DNA from: Triticum aestivum
Lineage: Eukaryota > Streptophyta > Magnoliopsida > Poales > Poaceae
Length of the DNA: 64,000 nt
Direction: 5' to 3'
NCBI RefSeq assembly: GCF_018294505.1
Contig: NC_057811.1
Location: forward strand, 24,323,483 to 24,387,482
A program made the translations under genes and the position numbers. This document shows positions 44,404 to 56,229 of the stretch, one piece after another. Numbering within the stretch: the first letter of the stretch is position 1; every line of letters begins with the position of its first letter. Under the pieces are notes generated by a model. It was not told the DNA's origin. It ran no database searches and saw only the letters and a program-made list of their open reading frames with translations.

Positions 44404-47359
44404 ATGGACCCCCGAGACGAAGCAACAGAAGCGATGTTGGGGGACATAATCGCACACGAAAGTGAGGCCGTCTTGTCGTTTCTCAATGACACCGATGGTC
44501 TGGAAGGAGAGGGTGAAGAAGCAGACTACGGTGATCGAACAATGGAGGAGGAAGGACATGATCATGATGGCTCCGGTGACCCAATGCCGATGCAAGAAGG
44601 ACACCGTGATGACGGCTCCGGTGACCGAACGGAGTCCGGCCAGGTATATATATTAATTAAGCATGTGCTGACTATAGCTAGCTAATTGATGCATTAATTG
44701 TTTTTGGTATGTACAAGCGGACCTTGGACCCTGTATCAAGGAAGTGCGTTTGGACGGACGAGCAAATGAGAATACCAGTCACGAGGCTTCAGGAGTATAT
44801 CGATGCAGCCCAGAAAGGGACGTTTGTTCCAGACAGAGAGAACGACGAGCTCACAATGGCCCTCGGGAATCCTGAGCACCCTGGACGGACACGAGGCACG
44901 CCAGGCTCCGTTCCATGGAAGGCTGGTTTCCGGACGCAGGCGGTTACAAATGCCAGGACAGGAGGAGGAAAGTGGAGCATACCCAACTGCAGGCGCTGCA
45001 CGCAAGGGTACTAGCGATAGAGGAACGAGAAGCAAATCGGGACAAATGACCTGCCGAAGCTTCCCCCGAAGCTACCCCGCCATCTCAGCGGAGAAGCAGC
45101 GTGGCTTCCACCGAGCTGCTTCAGCAGGAGCCTGTCTTCACGGCTCCTGCTAGCTACCCCGTGGATGCTATCACGGAGTCTCAACATTGCCACCTTATGA
45201 TGCAATGGATGAAATTCAAAGTCAAGGCGGCTCTTGGCTCTGTTTTACCTACTGAACCTGGCGCAACCTACCACTGCCGGCCGATTCCAGAAGGATATGC
45301 TAGGGTGATGGTGGATCAAATAATGGATGGATTTGAGGACCTCGATCTTGACCACCCTACGGGTGAAGGGGAGACTCGCTGGGTTCTTCTCTGAAGACTC
45401 CATGCCTATGGCGGAAGGAGCTCATCAACCTGCCGAACTGGACGCCTCCGGACGACGAGTCAGGGCACTCCGCCTCCTCCTCCGCCTCCTCCTCCGGCGA
45501 GTGATCAGGGCACTCAGCCTCCTTCTCCGGCACGTGGCGGCACTCCGCCTCCTTCTCCGCCTGCGCCGGCGCGCCCGAGCAGCCAGCCTCCTCCTTCTCC
45601 GCCTCGCCAGCAAGGGCGGAAGAGACCCGCCACCGCTCCGGCTGCTCCGGAGCGTCGTAGTCCTTCTCCTCCGCCTCGTAAGCAAGCACGAAAGAAGACA
45701 GTCGCAGCCGCTCCGTCTGCTCCGGCGTCTAGCAGTACAGCCAGAGGCGGGAGGCAATACAGATTCGGTCCTTCTCTGAAGACTCCAGAGAAGTTACCAT
45801 ACGAGAGGACCGTGGAGGAGAACGCGAAGATCGTGCGAGCCGAAGTGACGAACTTCTTTGAAGGGGTGAAAGCAAAGAAACATCCACCTCCGGAGGAGAA
45901 GATAGATCTGGTGAAAGCGAAGCGCACTCTGGATGCCCTGAAGAAACCATCAAAGTCTCCACCGAAAGCCAACTATGACCGCATTATTGAAAAGTCATTT
46001 CTCGAAGTGAAGCGGTCGGGAAGTACTATCAGTGATCAAAGGTTAGCAGAATGACGAGCTGGGAAAAAAATTGCCCAGCTCGGCGAACAAGCAGACCAAT
46101 CGTGCCCCCCGCTCAAGGTGTCTAGCGACATCGTCGCTAATGATCCGAGGATGGTGCCCGGTTATAGCAATCTTGGAGATTACCTGCCTGACGATGTACA
46201 TTATGATTTCTTGGAGGTGGAGGAACACAGATACGAGTACGGGAAGCCTCTCGTCAAAGATGAAAAATCTCTAACAACGATGATGCGAAGATTCCATGAT
46301 TGGTACATGAAAACCCGCAGAGAGTCTGGGGGGACGAATATTTTAACGCTGTTCGTTAAAGAGGAGCATGACCTCGTTGGAATTGATCTGTTGCATATTC
46401 CATTTGAGGAGTTCTTCCAGTTTTTCAATCAAATGGCCATCGATAAATTAACGGTCACTTGCTACTGTCTGTAAGTAGTATTATTTCTGTCATTAAGTCT
46501 CTATATATAGGTCAGCTCTTTCATTGCATGTATTTATAATTATTCTCACTATATTATGCAGATTGAAGATGGCCGAATTGAAGAAAAGACAAATCGGTGA
46601 TATTGGGTTCATTAACACAAATCTCATAGATGCAAATGAGGTTAAATTTCATGCCAAAGATACCGAGGCCAACTTGCTACGATCGTTGGTAATAAATGGA
46701 AACAAGGATATAATACTCTTTCCTTACAACTTCAAGTGAGTGTTACTGTCTTGTGCATATTCAGTTTCCCTTATTAGTCCAGGTTATAGTAATGTAATTG
46801 ATGAGTTATGCATGCGTGCGCAGCTTCCACTATATTCTCTTAGAGATTAAACTTGAGCGGGGACTAGTAACCGTCTTAGACTCGAGACGAAAAGATCCTA
46901 AGGAGTATGCGGACATGACTGAAATGCTTGAGAAGTAAGTTAAATCGATCATTATCGCACCATATCAGCAACTTTGTTCATTTCCTGATATCAAGTAATT
47001 GTTTTCTTTGTCTGGCAGAGTTTGGACAAAATTCACCAAAAAAGCTCCGGGACTGCCGAAGAAGCTGCAATTTAGACACCCGAAAGTAAGTACTGCTAGC
47101 ATGTTCCGCGCATCTCCTAGTGATTCAAGCGCTAGTTTCATCAATACCATTTATAGCATGCTTGCTTATCAGTTTGATTGACCTCTATTTCTTGTAAAGT
47201 GGTTGTGGAAGGAAGCCGAGAATAATTACTGTGGATACTACGTTTGCGAGTCCATCTACCACACGACCTGTGAGCGGGGCTACTCTGACGAACAATATAA
47301 AGTGCGTAAGCAATAATATTCACAATTTTATTTTATTACCATCATTTGTGTTGAGTTTC

Positions 47360-47419
<60 letters not shown>

Positions 47420-47503
47420 GAGGAATTGGCGGCATTCTTCCTTGACCACATGATCGCTAAAGACGGAGAATACCATGTGGACCCTGTGTTCATATATAAT
47501 TAG
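44404..47503 (+). pseudogene. CACTA gene with C-terminal Ulp1-type cysteine protease domain
   Basis: Exons by splice signals: 44,404-44,643; 44,718 to about 46,470 (one long exon); about 46,563-46,737; 46,824-46,934; 47,019-47,085; 47,200-47,301; 47,421-47,503 (stop). The N-terminal part has the LGNPEHPGRTRG and VPWK motifs of plant En/Spm transposon proteins, then a Pro-rich linker (45,420-45,740) out of frame in places. The last exons form a peptidase C48 domain: His in FHYILLEI (46,828-46,830), Asp in VLDS (46,879-46,881) and Cys in NNYCGYYVC (47,230-47,232). Breaks: a frameshift near 44,930, TGA at 45,047-45,049, frame loss in the linker and TGA at 46,052-46,054. The family cleaves SUMO-like modifiers; its role in transposition is unknown. 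Confidence 0.75.
47363..47415. repeat. (TA)n microsatellite
   Basis: About 26 TA dinucleotides in the last intron of the Ulp1-type gene, directly before its acceptor. Confidence 0.95.
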
Positions 47504-47874
47504 GAGATTATATTGTAAGAGATAATTATATTGTATATATGTAGCCAGTAGCGTCGGATAGATATACGAGAACTTGTTTTTCGACCAATCTCTCGGAGAA
47601 GGAGAGGTGGTCGATATCACTTCTCTTTGTATGCATATGTTCATGACGATCTTCTGTTTCCTTCATTTGCTTACTAGCTAGCGTGTCGAGTCCTCTCTAT
47701 ACGTATAATGCGTAGCGTACGTCGACCAAGCACGGAGATAAGAGAGGACACTTCTCTCTATTAATTAGCTAGATAACACAATATATGAAACACCTAAATT
47801 AACCCCCCAAAACCTCTAAACCACCCCCTTTCAAAAAAAACCTTAGCTCCTGCCAGCTGCTGACGCGTGGACGC

Positions 47875-48084
47875 CTATTGGTCCCGGTTTGTGCCACCAA
47901 CCGGAACCAAAGGGCCTCCTGCTTGGGCTCGCCGCACGGGCCACGTGGAGGCCCATCTGTACCGGTTCATGTAAGAACCGGGACTAAAGGCCCAGGGCAT
48001 TAGTAACGACACTTTAGTCCCGGTTCAACAACTGAGACAAAAGGCCCTCAAGAACCGGGACAAATGGCCCTTTTTCTACTAGTG
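47875..48084. repeat. right terminal and subterminal repeats of the CACTA element
   Basis: About seven CCCGGTT/AACCGGG-type motifs in both orientations precede the TACTAGTG end. They are partly degenerate. Confidence 0.82.
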
Positions 48085-48087
48085 TTT

Positions 48088-48929
48088 CCTCCTCCGGCGT
48101 CATAGTCGTGTGGGGGTGTCAGTTCTTGAGTTCGATGGCGTGTCCAGGTACATGTTGCCCTAGTCTGATTCTTTCAACGGCAATGGTTTTGCTTCAAGCA
48201 AACTACTTTGGAGGTCCGTAAAGCTGCTGAGCAGCGATGGAGCCGCGTCGAGCTCGGGTGAAGAGGTGATCTGTCTCATTTTCCTTAGTGAAGAGGGGCA
48301 GGCGCTGGTTTTTTGCATAGGATTATCCTATCTTTTCAGTCCTGTAATGTCGATATTTGCGTGGTTTGTAACTGAATCTTTAATGAGACACGTATTATCA
48401 TGGGAAAAAAATATGATGTTTGATTTCACCAGCAAATCGTCCATCTCTCCCAATTTACTACGCCCTCACATCAAACCAGCCGCTGTTGTCATCTTCCTCC
48501 ACCCAACCAACTCACCGCCAGGTCTCTTTGTTCTTCATGTGTGCGACAGAGGAGGCGTGCTCAGCCTTGCCAGCCGGCCGGTCCACAGTACAATGGAGCA
48601 CCCTAGAAAAACCAAACAAAAACAAGCTAGACCATGCCAGTCAGTTCAGGCAGACTAATTAATGCCAACAAATAAGACAGATGCAGCATAAAGTAAAACA
48701 ATTACATCAAAACATTGGGAAGGCTGACTAGGTAAACCCTCTAAATCAACCAGAGTGATATCGTGCAAGTTTGGTTTGACTGCCAAACAGTTCGGGCAGG
48801 GCAATTCATGGAAACAACTGCATCACAAAATAAATTCCTGAAAACAAACATTGGATATGCTGACTTCATAAACCCCTCATGACAAGTGTGATCTAGAAAT
48901 TTTTTGGCTCCAACGGTCCACTCTTTTTA
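48088..48929. other. sequence right of the CACTA element
   Basis: The first 320 bases continue the pre-insertion sequence and end in an A-run (48,405). After that no gene is supported; the ORF at 48,266-48,658 has no recognisable domain. Confidence 0.4.
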
Positions 48930-49220
48930 GTGCCACAAACATTCTGACGATGCCCAACCACACCACACTTGGTGCATTTCGGCAACTTCGTTTGGAAAAT
49001 CGCCCCTTTGGGGGCACGTTGTACATTTGTGGCCCTACACCCTGCAGATCTTACAAAACCGAGGCCTCTTCAAATGTTGCTCGTAAGGAGCCTTGTCTCG
49101 GCTTGTTGTTGGCCTGCCCCTTGGGCGCTTCTTTTGATTGACACCTACCCCTGAACAAAAAAAAATAATTGAATAATGAGGTTCCACACTGAGCTTGAGA
49201 TTCAAGCATGTGTCATGCAT
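48930..49220 (-). pseudogene. FAR1-like C-terminal remnant, second copy
   Basis: A minus-strand segment reads KKRPRGRPTTSRDK and RPRFCKICR in one frame, then PKCTKCGVVGHRQNVCG in another. Basic RGRP tails with one or two CCHC-type knuckles end FAR1-related proteins. A stop and a shift separate the two parts near 49,038. It is better preserved than the copy at 16,560-17,180 and in the same orientation. Confidence 0.6.
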
Positions 49221-49839
49221 TGATGCATGGGCATGGTTTTCAGATAAACATCAATAAAAATGCATAATGAGCTTCCACACTCAGCCTGAGAATCAAGTCT
49301 TTTCACATAAATAATTGAATTGTCCGTTATCAGAAAACACTCCCCTAGCTAGCTGCTGTGGTCTGTGGCATATGACAAATCCGCATTTGATTGCTTAATT
49401 TAGATTGCATCTCCTACCAACAGAACACAATCACATATCAGAATTCATGCAATGATGCTATGACTATGATACTCTCTAAGTCATACCACACTGACCGTAT
49501 CATATGTACATCATCAGCAAGATTTTTTTGGACTAAAATGAACTAAAATACCATGCCATTCGGGACAACAATAATTCCAAATTTTTAGTATTAACCCTTG
49601 CTCCCCTGGGTCGTTCCCACCTTCCTCCATGCCCTTGCCGCGGCGGCCATTGACGATGCTCATAGAACCTGCGACTCTATAGGGAGCACGGATGCATTCG
49701 ACGATGACGCACCGATAGGCACCCTGCTGGTACAGGATTTCTCAGTAAAAAAGAACCCAAATCTGTCCAGTACGGCGTCGATCATTTGAGCTCAAAAACC
49801 AAGCTTCCTTGTGTCATCCATCAACTTTCTGTTAATCTG
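49221..49839. other. intergenic
   Basis: No supported gene. The stretch 49,640-49,700 (GACGATGCTCATAGAACC, then CTGCGACTC) resembles 51,265-51,310, a second sign of duplication in this area. Confidence 0.35.
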
Positions 49840-51040
49840 GAACCAAACATCCCCAGCAATTTGGGTACAACTCCAATGACCCTGAACAATTACATCACAT
49901 AAGCCTAACACTAGTAATCCCATACTGAAGATCAACATGTGTACAACCACAGTGATTAATCCAGGGGCTGTGCAGCACAACAACAACTAAAATCCAACCA
50001 AAGCTGCAACTTTAGTAACCTATAATGATGTTGTGGTGGGTAACAAATCCAAGAACAAGACAAGAATCCACCACACATAATAATCCTCTCGGCGACGACA
50101 GCGTTCCGCTCAGAGATGAACTAAACATCAAAACAAAGGATTTTATAGCTAAAACCTACGGATAGATCAAATAATATAACCCAACCAACCCTAAGAGCTT
50201 GGCTTTGTCTCAAACTAACCATGACCAATATTAAAGAGAATGGCTGCTAGGCACTGTCAAAAACAAACAATGGCATGACCAACACTAAATGAACAAGCCA
50301 TACAACCACTGCAAGAAGCTGATCCTACTAAATCCCATTGTGTCATATCGGGAAAAATTCACTGACCTAACATTTGGCACAACTCTAGATGAAACCCAAA
50401 CAATTACACCGCACACCTACTCCTCAGCAAACTAATCCCCTAATGAAATCAACATGTGCACATACACTATTTAACGGATATATCCGAAGCGAAACAACAA
50501 CTAAAATCCAACCACGTCTGCAACAGCAGAATCCACAATGATGTTATGATGGGTTACAGATCCAACAACCATACTACAACCAATCACACCGAAAAATACA
50601 CTACTGAATTCAACATGAACACAACACCATAACTTATCTAAACATGAGGTGCTTCCTAAGCATTGTCATAACTGGCACGCCAAACACTAAATGAACAAGC
50701 CCCCAAAAACCACTGCCAAGAACTGATCGTACTAAATCCCACTGTGACGTATTGGAAAAAAAATCACTACCAGACATTTTGTCACAACTCCAAATGAAAC
50801 CCAAACAATTACACCAGTCATTCTCCTAACCAAAATAATCTCCACTGAAATCAGCATGTGCACAGACAGACTAATCAATAGATTTTTGTGAAGCACACCA
50901 TCAACTATAAATCCAACCAAGTCTGCAACAGCAGAATACCAATGATACTAGGATGTCTGACAGATCCAACTACCATACACTACTGAACTCCACATGAACA
51001 CAGCCCCATCTCAACTTAGCTAAACAAGAGACACTTCCTA
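49840..51040. repeat. three diverged direct repeats of about 400-500 bp
   Basis: Copies begin near 49,862, 50,378 and 50,778. Each runs through ACAACTCxxxATGAxxCxxAACAATTACA, then CATGTGxACA, then AACTAxAAxCCAACCAA, then TGATGTT- or TGATACT-containing text. Identity is perhaps 70-80 percent by eye, with indels. No coding signal. Confidence 0.6.
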
Positions 51041-52640
51041 ACCGCACATTTCAAGCAGGCTACAATTAGCATGACAGATAGTTAATATGCATCCTCTAAC
51101 TGGGATGTCACATATTCTGCAAACAAATCAATGCAGCAACATAAGCAAACAACCACAACCCTGCTCTTAAACGAGACGCACTAACCTCCTTATCCAGCCA
51201 CTGGTAGCTTCAGAGCACATCACGTATCCGGCGGCGCCACCGCCAGTCCCGCCGCCGCTGCCCATCTGGACATTGACGCTCATGGATCCTGCGACTCCGC
51301 GGGTAGGATGGAAGCACCACAAGCCGGAGCCCCATGGATCCTGTACAAATCCAGATCCCTGTCAACTTTATCCAAATCCAGCATGGGGATTAGGCACGCG
51401 ATGACCTAAGGAAAAAAAAAAGAGGGCACGGAATACACACACCCAACAGAGTCGACGCCGCTGGTGGACATCTCGCCGGGCAGCACCCCCGCTGCCATCG
51501 CCCGAGGGGAGAGAGGCAAAGTCTGTTATGTGGCTGGGGCTTCTCCCATGAGGTAAAGTTCGGGGAATGGGGAGAGGTGGAGGACGAGATTCTCCTTCCT
51601 GTGCTTTTTTTTTTGAGAATCCCTTCCTGTGCTGTTTCGAATCGTCACCCCTGTACCAAAATGCCGGTCCAGGCCGGCGGATCCAGGAATTTAACTTTGG
51701 GTGTTCAATTTTTTTTTCATCCTGACAGAGAAAAGCCAAGTAGTCCATGCCAACACAAATAAAAGGGCAAATTGTTCACAGTTAGGCTCTCTCAGCTACA
51801 ATAATCATACATGTCAAATCAGATATGGGTGGTAGATCCGCATAATTTGATAGTGAAACAAATGAGATAAATATTATGCTGCAAGATAAGTTAACTGTGA
51901 GCACAACTGAATACATGACAGACAATACTAGAGCGTAGCAGGAAATGTGTTGCTCTGGGCTAAGAAAGATAACTAGTTGGCGTAGTTGAGTGGTAATCAC
52001 ATCATGCAACTGCCTCAACCGCACGGCACGAACACAAGGCACACCAGTAGTGACATGTACAGAGTTATACCTCTCTAATCAGAATAGAAGCTAGTGTTAG
52101 TTAGGGGTTGCAATTTCAGAATTGGAAGGGACTTCCAGTGAGTGAGGATTTCACTTTAGGCTTAGAGAATGAGGTTGTTGCAGCCAATCGTTGCATTGAT
52201 GCGCTCCCCTCCCCAGCGTTGACGACCGTGGCGGCGGCAACCGCGCTGGTCATCCCCACTTTCTGTGCTACATCCCGTCGCTCATCCCCACCAGCGGCGG
52301 CATGCACGGCACTGTGTGACTTGTCCGTGTTCTCCGCAGCGTTGGAAACCATGGGGGCTCCATCCCATCCGGCGCCAGCGGCTTGGTCAAGCTCTCCCTC
52401 GCCTGGCTTGCAATCGGCAGTTCGGCACGCACAGAGACAGAGCGCCACCTCGTCGTGGGTAGAAAAAATTGGCTAGCTGCGTGCGTCTCCAGCGTGGGCA
52501 GAAGAAGTGGATGGCTGGGACTCAGCGAACTGCCGCTCTTGGGCTATTGTGCTGCTAGCTAAATGAGCAACTCGGCCTGCAAAAGCCCTCACTCTACTTC
52601 TACCCCCAATCTAATGTTCTTGCATGGCATTCTGCCCTGA
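51041..52640. other. intergenic with a possible first exon
   Basis: On the minus strand 51,192-51,284 reads from ATG through a Gly-rich stretch (GSGGGTGGGAAG) into SGWIR, followed by a GTTAGT donor. It could be the first exon of a gene whose later exons are lost or are the FAR1-like remnant. 52,116-52,476 is GC-rich, open on both strands, without a recognisable domain. Confidence 0.3.
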
Positions 52641-52830
52641 GTTCTTACTTTTTTGATAAATCATATCAAGAAGTGCTACGTCTACCCCCAACCTAATGTT
52701 CTTTCTTTTTTGATAAATCATATCAAGAAGTGCTACTTGCATGGCATTCTGCAGCCATGTTCTTTATTGTTTGGTAAAATCATATTAAAGAGTGGTATTT
52801 ATACCCCCAACAAATGTTCTTGCATGGAAC
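52641..52830. repeat. short direct duplications
   Basis: TTTTTTGATAAATCATATCAAG occurs at about 52,650 and 52,709, with a diverged third copy near 52,770. TTCTTGCATGG and ATGGCATTCTGC also recur. This points to slippage or repeated template switching 200 bases above the RIP-like gene. Confidence 0.65.
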
Positions 52831-53000
52831 AGACACAGAGCAACTGTACGCCCTGCCTGTGCACCAAGCACAATTCATTCAACTTCACACCACTTGCTTT
52901 TCTTCAGAGGGAAGGAGTATCCATGGGGCAGGACATCAGGTAACATGGGTAATAAATTTGTAGTTGTTCCCTGTTCAGTCCAAAACATGGTTATGTCCTG

Positions 53001-53876
53001 ATGTATTTCCGTTTTGATTTTACACAGGATGATTTTCATCGCTGTGTTATTCTCATTTGTCATCTACACGCGATCCGAGGGCGAGGGGATAATCTGGAAT
53101 GCTTTGGCACCATCATACCAATCATTCTACCACGAAGTACATGTAGTGGGGCAGTTTGGCCCCTTGCATGGAACTCATACCGTGCTTGCGCCCTTAGATA
53201 AGGATGTTGATCAGAAATTAACCCCCCCCCCCCCCCAACACAATGGATAAATGTCACGGTGCTGGGTGAAGGTCAAGATAGAGTGAAGATCATGTGGCGG
53301 AATGAAAATTTGTATTTTTTGTCTTTCGTGACTCCAGCAGATCGATTGTGTTACATGAAAGGCTACGGAGCACTGTTTCATGGGCGCGGAACAGAGCTCA
53401 CCTTTGGTGAGAGCTATCCAGATCTCATTAAAGGTGGCTATGAATCCCTAACCCAGGTGCAACTAGGACGGGAGGCACTACTCCGTGCTATCCACATAAT
53501 GGCTAATTATGATCCTAGGATTACCCCTGAGGAAGACATCAAAGTTGCTGTTCTCACCATGACCATCATGGGACCGGAATCTCTGAGGTTTAATGGTGTT
53601 CGGGCAATATTTACAGCAGATCTGGACAAGGTGACTTTTCTCAGTAAAGACCAGACAAAATACATACCAAAGTGGGGCCTGTTGTCCGTTGCACTTTTTT
53701 GTGAGAAGTACGATTGTTATAATAGTTATCTCAAATCCCAGATAAAAAAGCTTGAGCTATATGGAGGAACAGAGAAGTTGCATGGTATCCTTGATATGAT
53801 GCTGAGGCCCCAAAGAATGGACGACAATGGAGGTTTAAAGACGAAGGAGCCGAAGCCGAGGAAGCCCAAGGAGTAG
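53001..53876 (+). pseudogene. ribosome-inactivating-protein-like gene (rRNA N-glycosidase family), broken
   Basis: The frame 53,259-53,876 (205 residues) matches the central and C-terminal RIP fold: a Tyr-containing strand near residue 36, FGESYPDLI (49-57), LGREALLRAI (69-78), the active-site helix PESLRF with E107 and R110 at the normal E-x-x-R spacing, and a Trp followed by LLS at 139-143. The tail is Lys/Pro-rich. The N-terminal third is in another frame (53,014-53,250), separated by a run of C (53,223-53,237), so a length change there probably broke the gene. RIPs remove one adenine from the sarcin/ricin loop of large rRNA; cereals have many as defence or seed proteins. There is no lectin domain (type 1). 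An expressed protein is doubtful. Confidence 0.7.
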
Positions 53877-54859
53877 AAAATAAGACTGATGGATTTGAGT
53901 TGTAACTATAGTATGTAACTTCAATTTAAGTAGTATATTATTATGTAACTTTGATTTATGTACGTTCAGAGTGTAGCTTATAAACTCTGTATTGATTTAA
54001 ATAAATACTGTACTTCTTCAGGATGCAAGTGTTTTTCTGTTGTTTTGCTGAGAAACATCTATGCCAATCTATGTATCAGTTATCTATCAGCCTGACTTGC
54101 AGGATTTGCATCAGCAATATTCTAACCTTGGTGACTATGCGCTTTAGCTTGAAGCTTAGCCTAGTTCCTAACCCATCAGCTTGACCACAAAAAGGACAGA
54201 CATGATAAGGGATGGTTGACTTGAATAATTCAACTTTGAACCTAGATTTAACCTTGCAGCTTGACCACAAAAAAGAAGAAGAAGAAGAACCTTCGCACGA
54301 GCAGGACCACAGCTGGTCGGCGGCAGGAAGCTGGAGGCAGCTCCGGGCCATGGCCCACCGTCGCAACGGCGGCGCCTCCTGCGCCCGCTCGAGCTCACAC
54401 CGTCCACCACAGCTCCTCGCTCACCGCCTTCTCCTCCCACGCGGCCGTACTCAAAGCCGCAGGCGGAGAGATGGGGGCGCTCTTCTCGCCAGGCGGAAAT
54501 CACCTCCACGGCGTCCGTGACCGGGCAACGGCCAACGGGACTGGGACTGCGGCCGCGCCGTCTTATCGCCAGGCGGGTGACCTCGGCGGCGAACGGAGCG
54601 GGGAGCAGGGCCGGGCGCGGCGGGGCAACCCTCAATCCCCACAGTACGGAGTGAGAAGACGCGTGGGAACCGTAGGATCGACAGACGTGGCTGCCCCCGG
54701 ACCGTCCGATGCCCACGCAGCCGTACCGCTTCGCCGCGTGATGGGCTGTCCCAAAGCATATGCCGCGGGGCCACCGCTCCGCGCGGCCCAAATTTCCGTT
54801 AAAACGGGATGCGCAGCCCAAATTCGGGACAATTTTCTGAACGACACAAAACATTTTTC
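53877..54859. other. downstream of RIP-like gene, then a GC-rich island
   Basis: AATAAA-like words near 53,998 fit a plant poly(A) region for the RIP-like gene. 54,300-54,800 is GC-rich with long composition-driven frames on both strands; it may be a promoter or first-exon island of a lost gene. A (GAA)n run lies at about 54,273-54,288. Confidence 0.35.
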
Positions 54860-56165
54860 CGCAAACCTTTTTTGACATTGTATTCACATTTTTTTAAAAT
54901 TTCATGAACATGTTTTTACAACGTGTGACCATTAACCTCAAAAAAATAACGTGTGAATATAAAACGTCATGTACATTTTTTAACGGTAGGAAAATATCTT
55001 AAAGTAAACGAACATTTTTTAAAACAACGTTTTAGGTACATATTTTGTTTTAAATACATGAACATTTACTAAAATATTATGGAGATTTTAATGCTATCAA
55101 AATTTCCTTAAAGTTACACTATCAAATTTTTACACTTCTTTCACATTTTTCAAATTCATAGTGATTTTTTTAAATAAGTAAATTAAGTTTTTAGAATATT
55201 TTTACAAAATAAATAAAGAAGAATTAAAGAAGCAGGGAAGAAAAACGTATGGCAACACATGAAGCTACTTGGACCGGTCCAATTGTAGTGATAGGAGGCC
55301 GTCCTTGAGGTGATGTCTCCGAATTTTTTGATGGGTTTGAGGTGATCTCATCTCTGATAATAAAGCAAGATAAAGGCGCTCCCTCACTTATGGCCTCAAA
55401 AACATATGGTGTTTCCTTTTTATCCTGTGAGTTGAGGGATACATTGCCAACGCCCCCCGCCCCCCAGCTCTCATAGGTATGGGCCTGCCGATAATCACTT
55501 TTCCACCCTGAACCAGTTTTTTTTTTCTTATGGTTTTTTATTCCCTTTTTCATTCTTTCCCATTTCAAAATTTGGAACATGTTTGAAATTCATGAAAAAA
55601 ATTAAAAAAACCAGGATTATTTAAAAAAACCTTGATGAACATTCTTAAAAATTCATGAACATTTTCTGAATCAACGGACATTTTCCGAAATTGGCAAAAA
55701 ATGAAAAAAATCGCATTTTTAGTTCATGATTTTTTTTCTTGAATTGAAGAACATTTTCTGAAATTTGAGAATATTTTTGGAATCTTCAGAATTTTTTAAA
55801 AATTTGTGAACTTTTTTTCGACTTCAAAAACAGTTTTTGAATTGATGAAAATTTCTGAAATTTGTGAGAATGAATTGAATCGACTAACATTTTAAAAAAT
55901 TGAAGTTTTTTAAAAAAAATTAGGACATTTTTTAGAATTCACAAACATTTTGCAAACTCTTCAATAGTTTTTGAAATTTTTAACATTCATTTTTGTGAAT
56001 ATTTATAAAATTCATGAACATTTTTCAAGTATAAAAAAATCCAGATCAATGACATTTTTTTATCCAATACCAATTTTTTTAATTTGTGGTTTTAAAAAAA
56101 AGTGGAAGATTTTTTGAAATCCCTAACATTGTTAACAATGATAATGCTTAGTTAACTATAAACTA
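54860..56165. repeat. AT-rich degenerate repeat region
   Basis: Words such as CATGAACATTTT, TTTTTGAAATT and GAACATTTTCTGAA recur dozens of times with changes, on both sides of a normal-composition island (55,240-55,510). This style is common in Triticeae transposon-derived DNA; I cannot name the family. Confidence 0.55.
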
Positions 56166-56229
56166 CTTCCTCCGTCCCTTAATGGAAGACGTTTTTTGGC
56201 ACTAGTCTTACATTATGGGACGGAGGGAG
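56166..56229. mobile_element. Stowaway MITE (Tc1/Mariner)
   Basis: 64 bp with ends CTTCCTCCGTCCC and GGGACGGAGGGAG, inverted with one mismatch, flanked by TA on both sides. This is the classic grass Stowaway terminus in a short form. Confidence 0.9.

Larger units (their letters stand above)
38936..48084. mobile_element. CACTA (En/Spm) element, probably non-autonomous
   Basis: Termini CACTAGTAGAAAA and TTTTTCTACTAGTG are inverted, flanked by the 3-bp duplication TTT (38,933-38,935 and 48,085-48,087). Both ends carry clustered CCCGGTT/AACCGGG subterminal motifs. Inside, on the plus strand, are a short coiled-coil/membrane gene, a 337-bp tandem array, an A-rich stretch, an inner block of subterminal-type motifs, a GC-rich leader, a polypurine region and a multi-exon gene with Ulp1 protease domain. 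I find no TNP2-type transposase, so it would need one from elsewhere. Confidence 0.92.

Noticed and set aside
45425..45779. Open Arg/Leu-rich frames in the CACTA gene
   Set aside because: Shadow frames of the Pro-rich linker of the Ulp1-type gene.
54168..54887. 239-residue minus-strand ORF
   Set aside because: Overlapped by equally long frames on the other strand in the same GC-rich island; no motif, no splice context.
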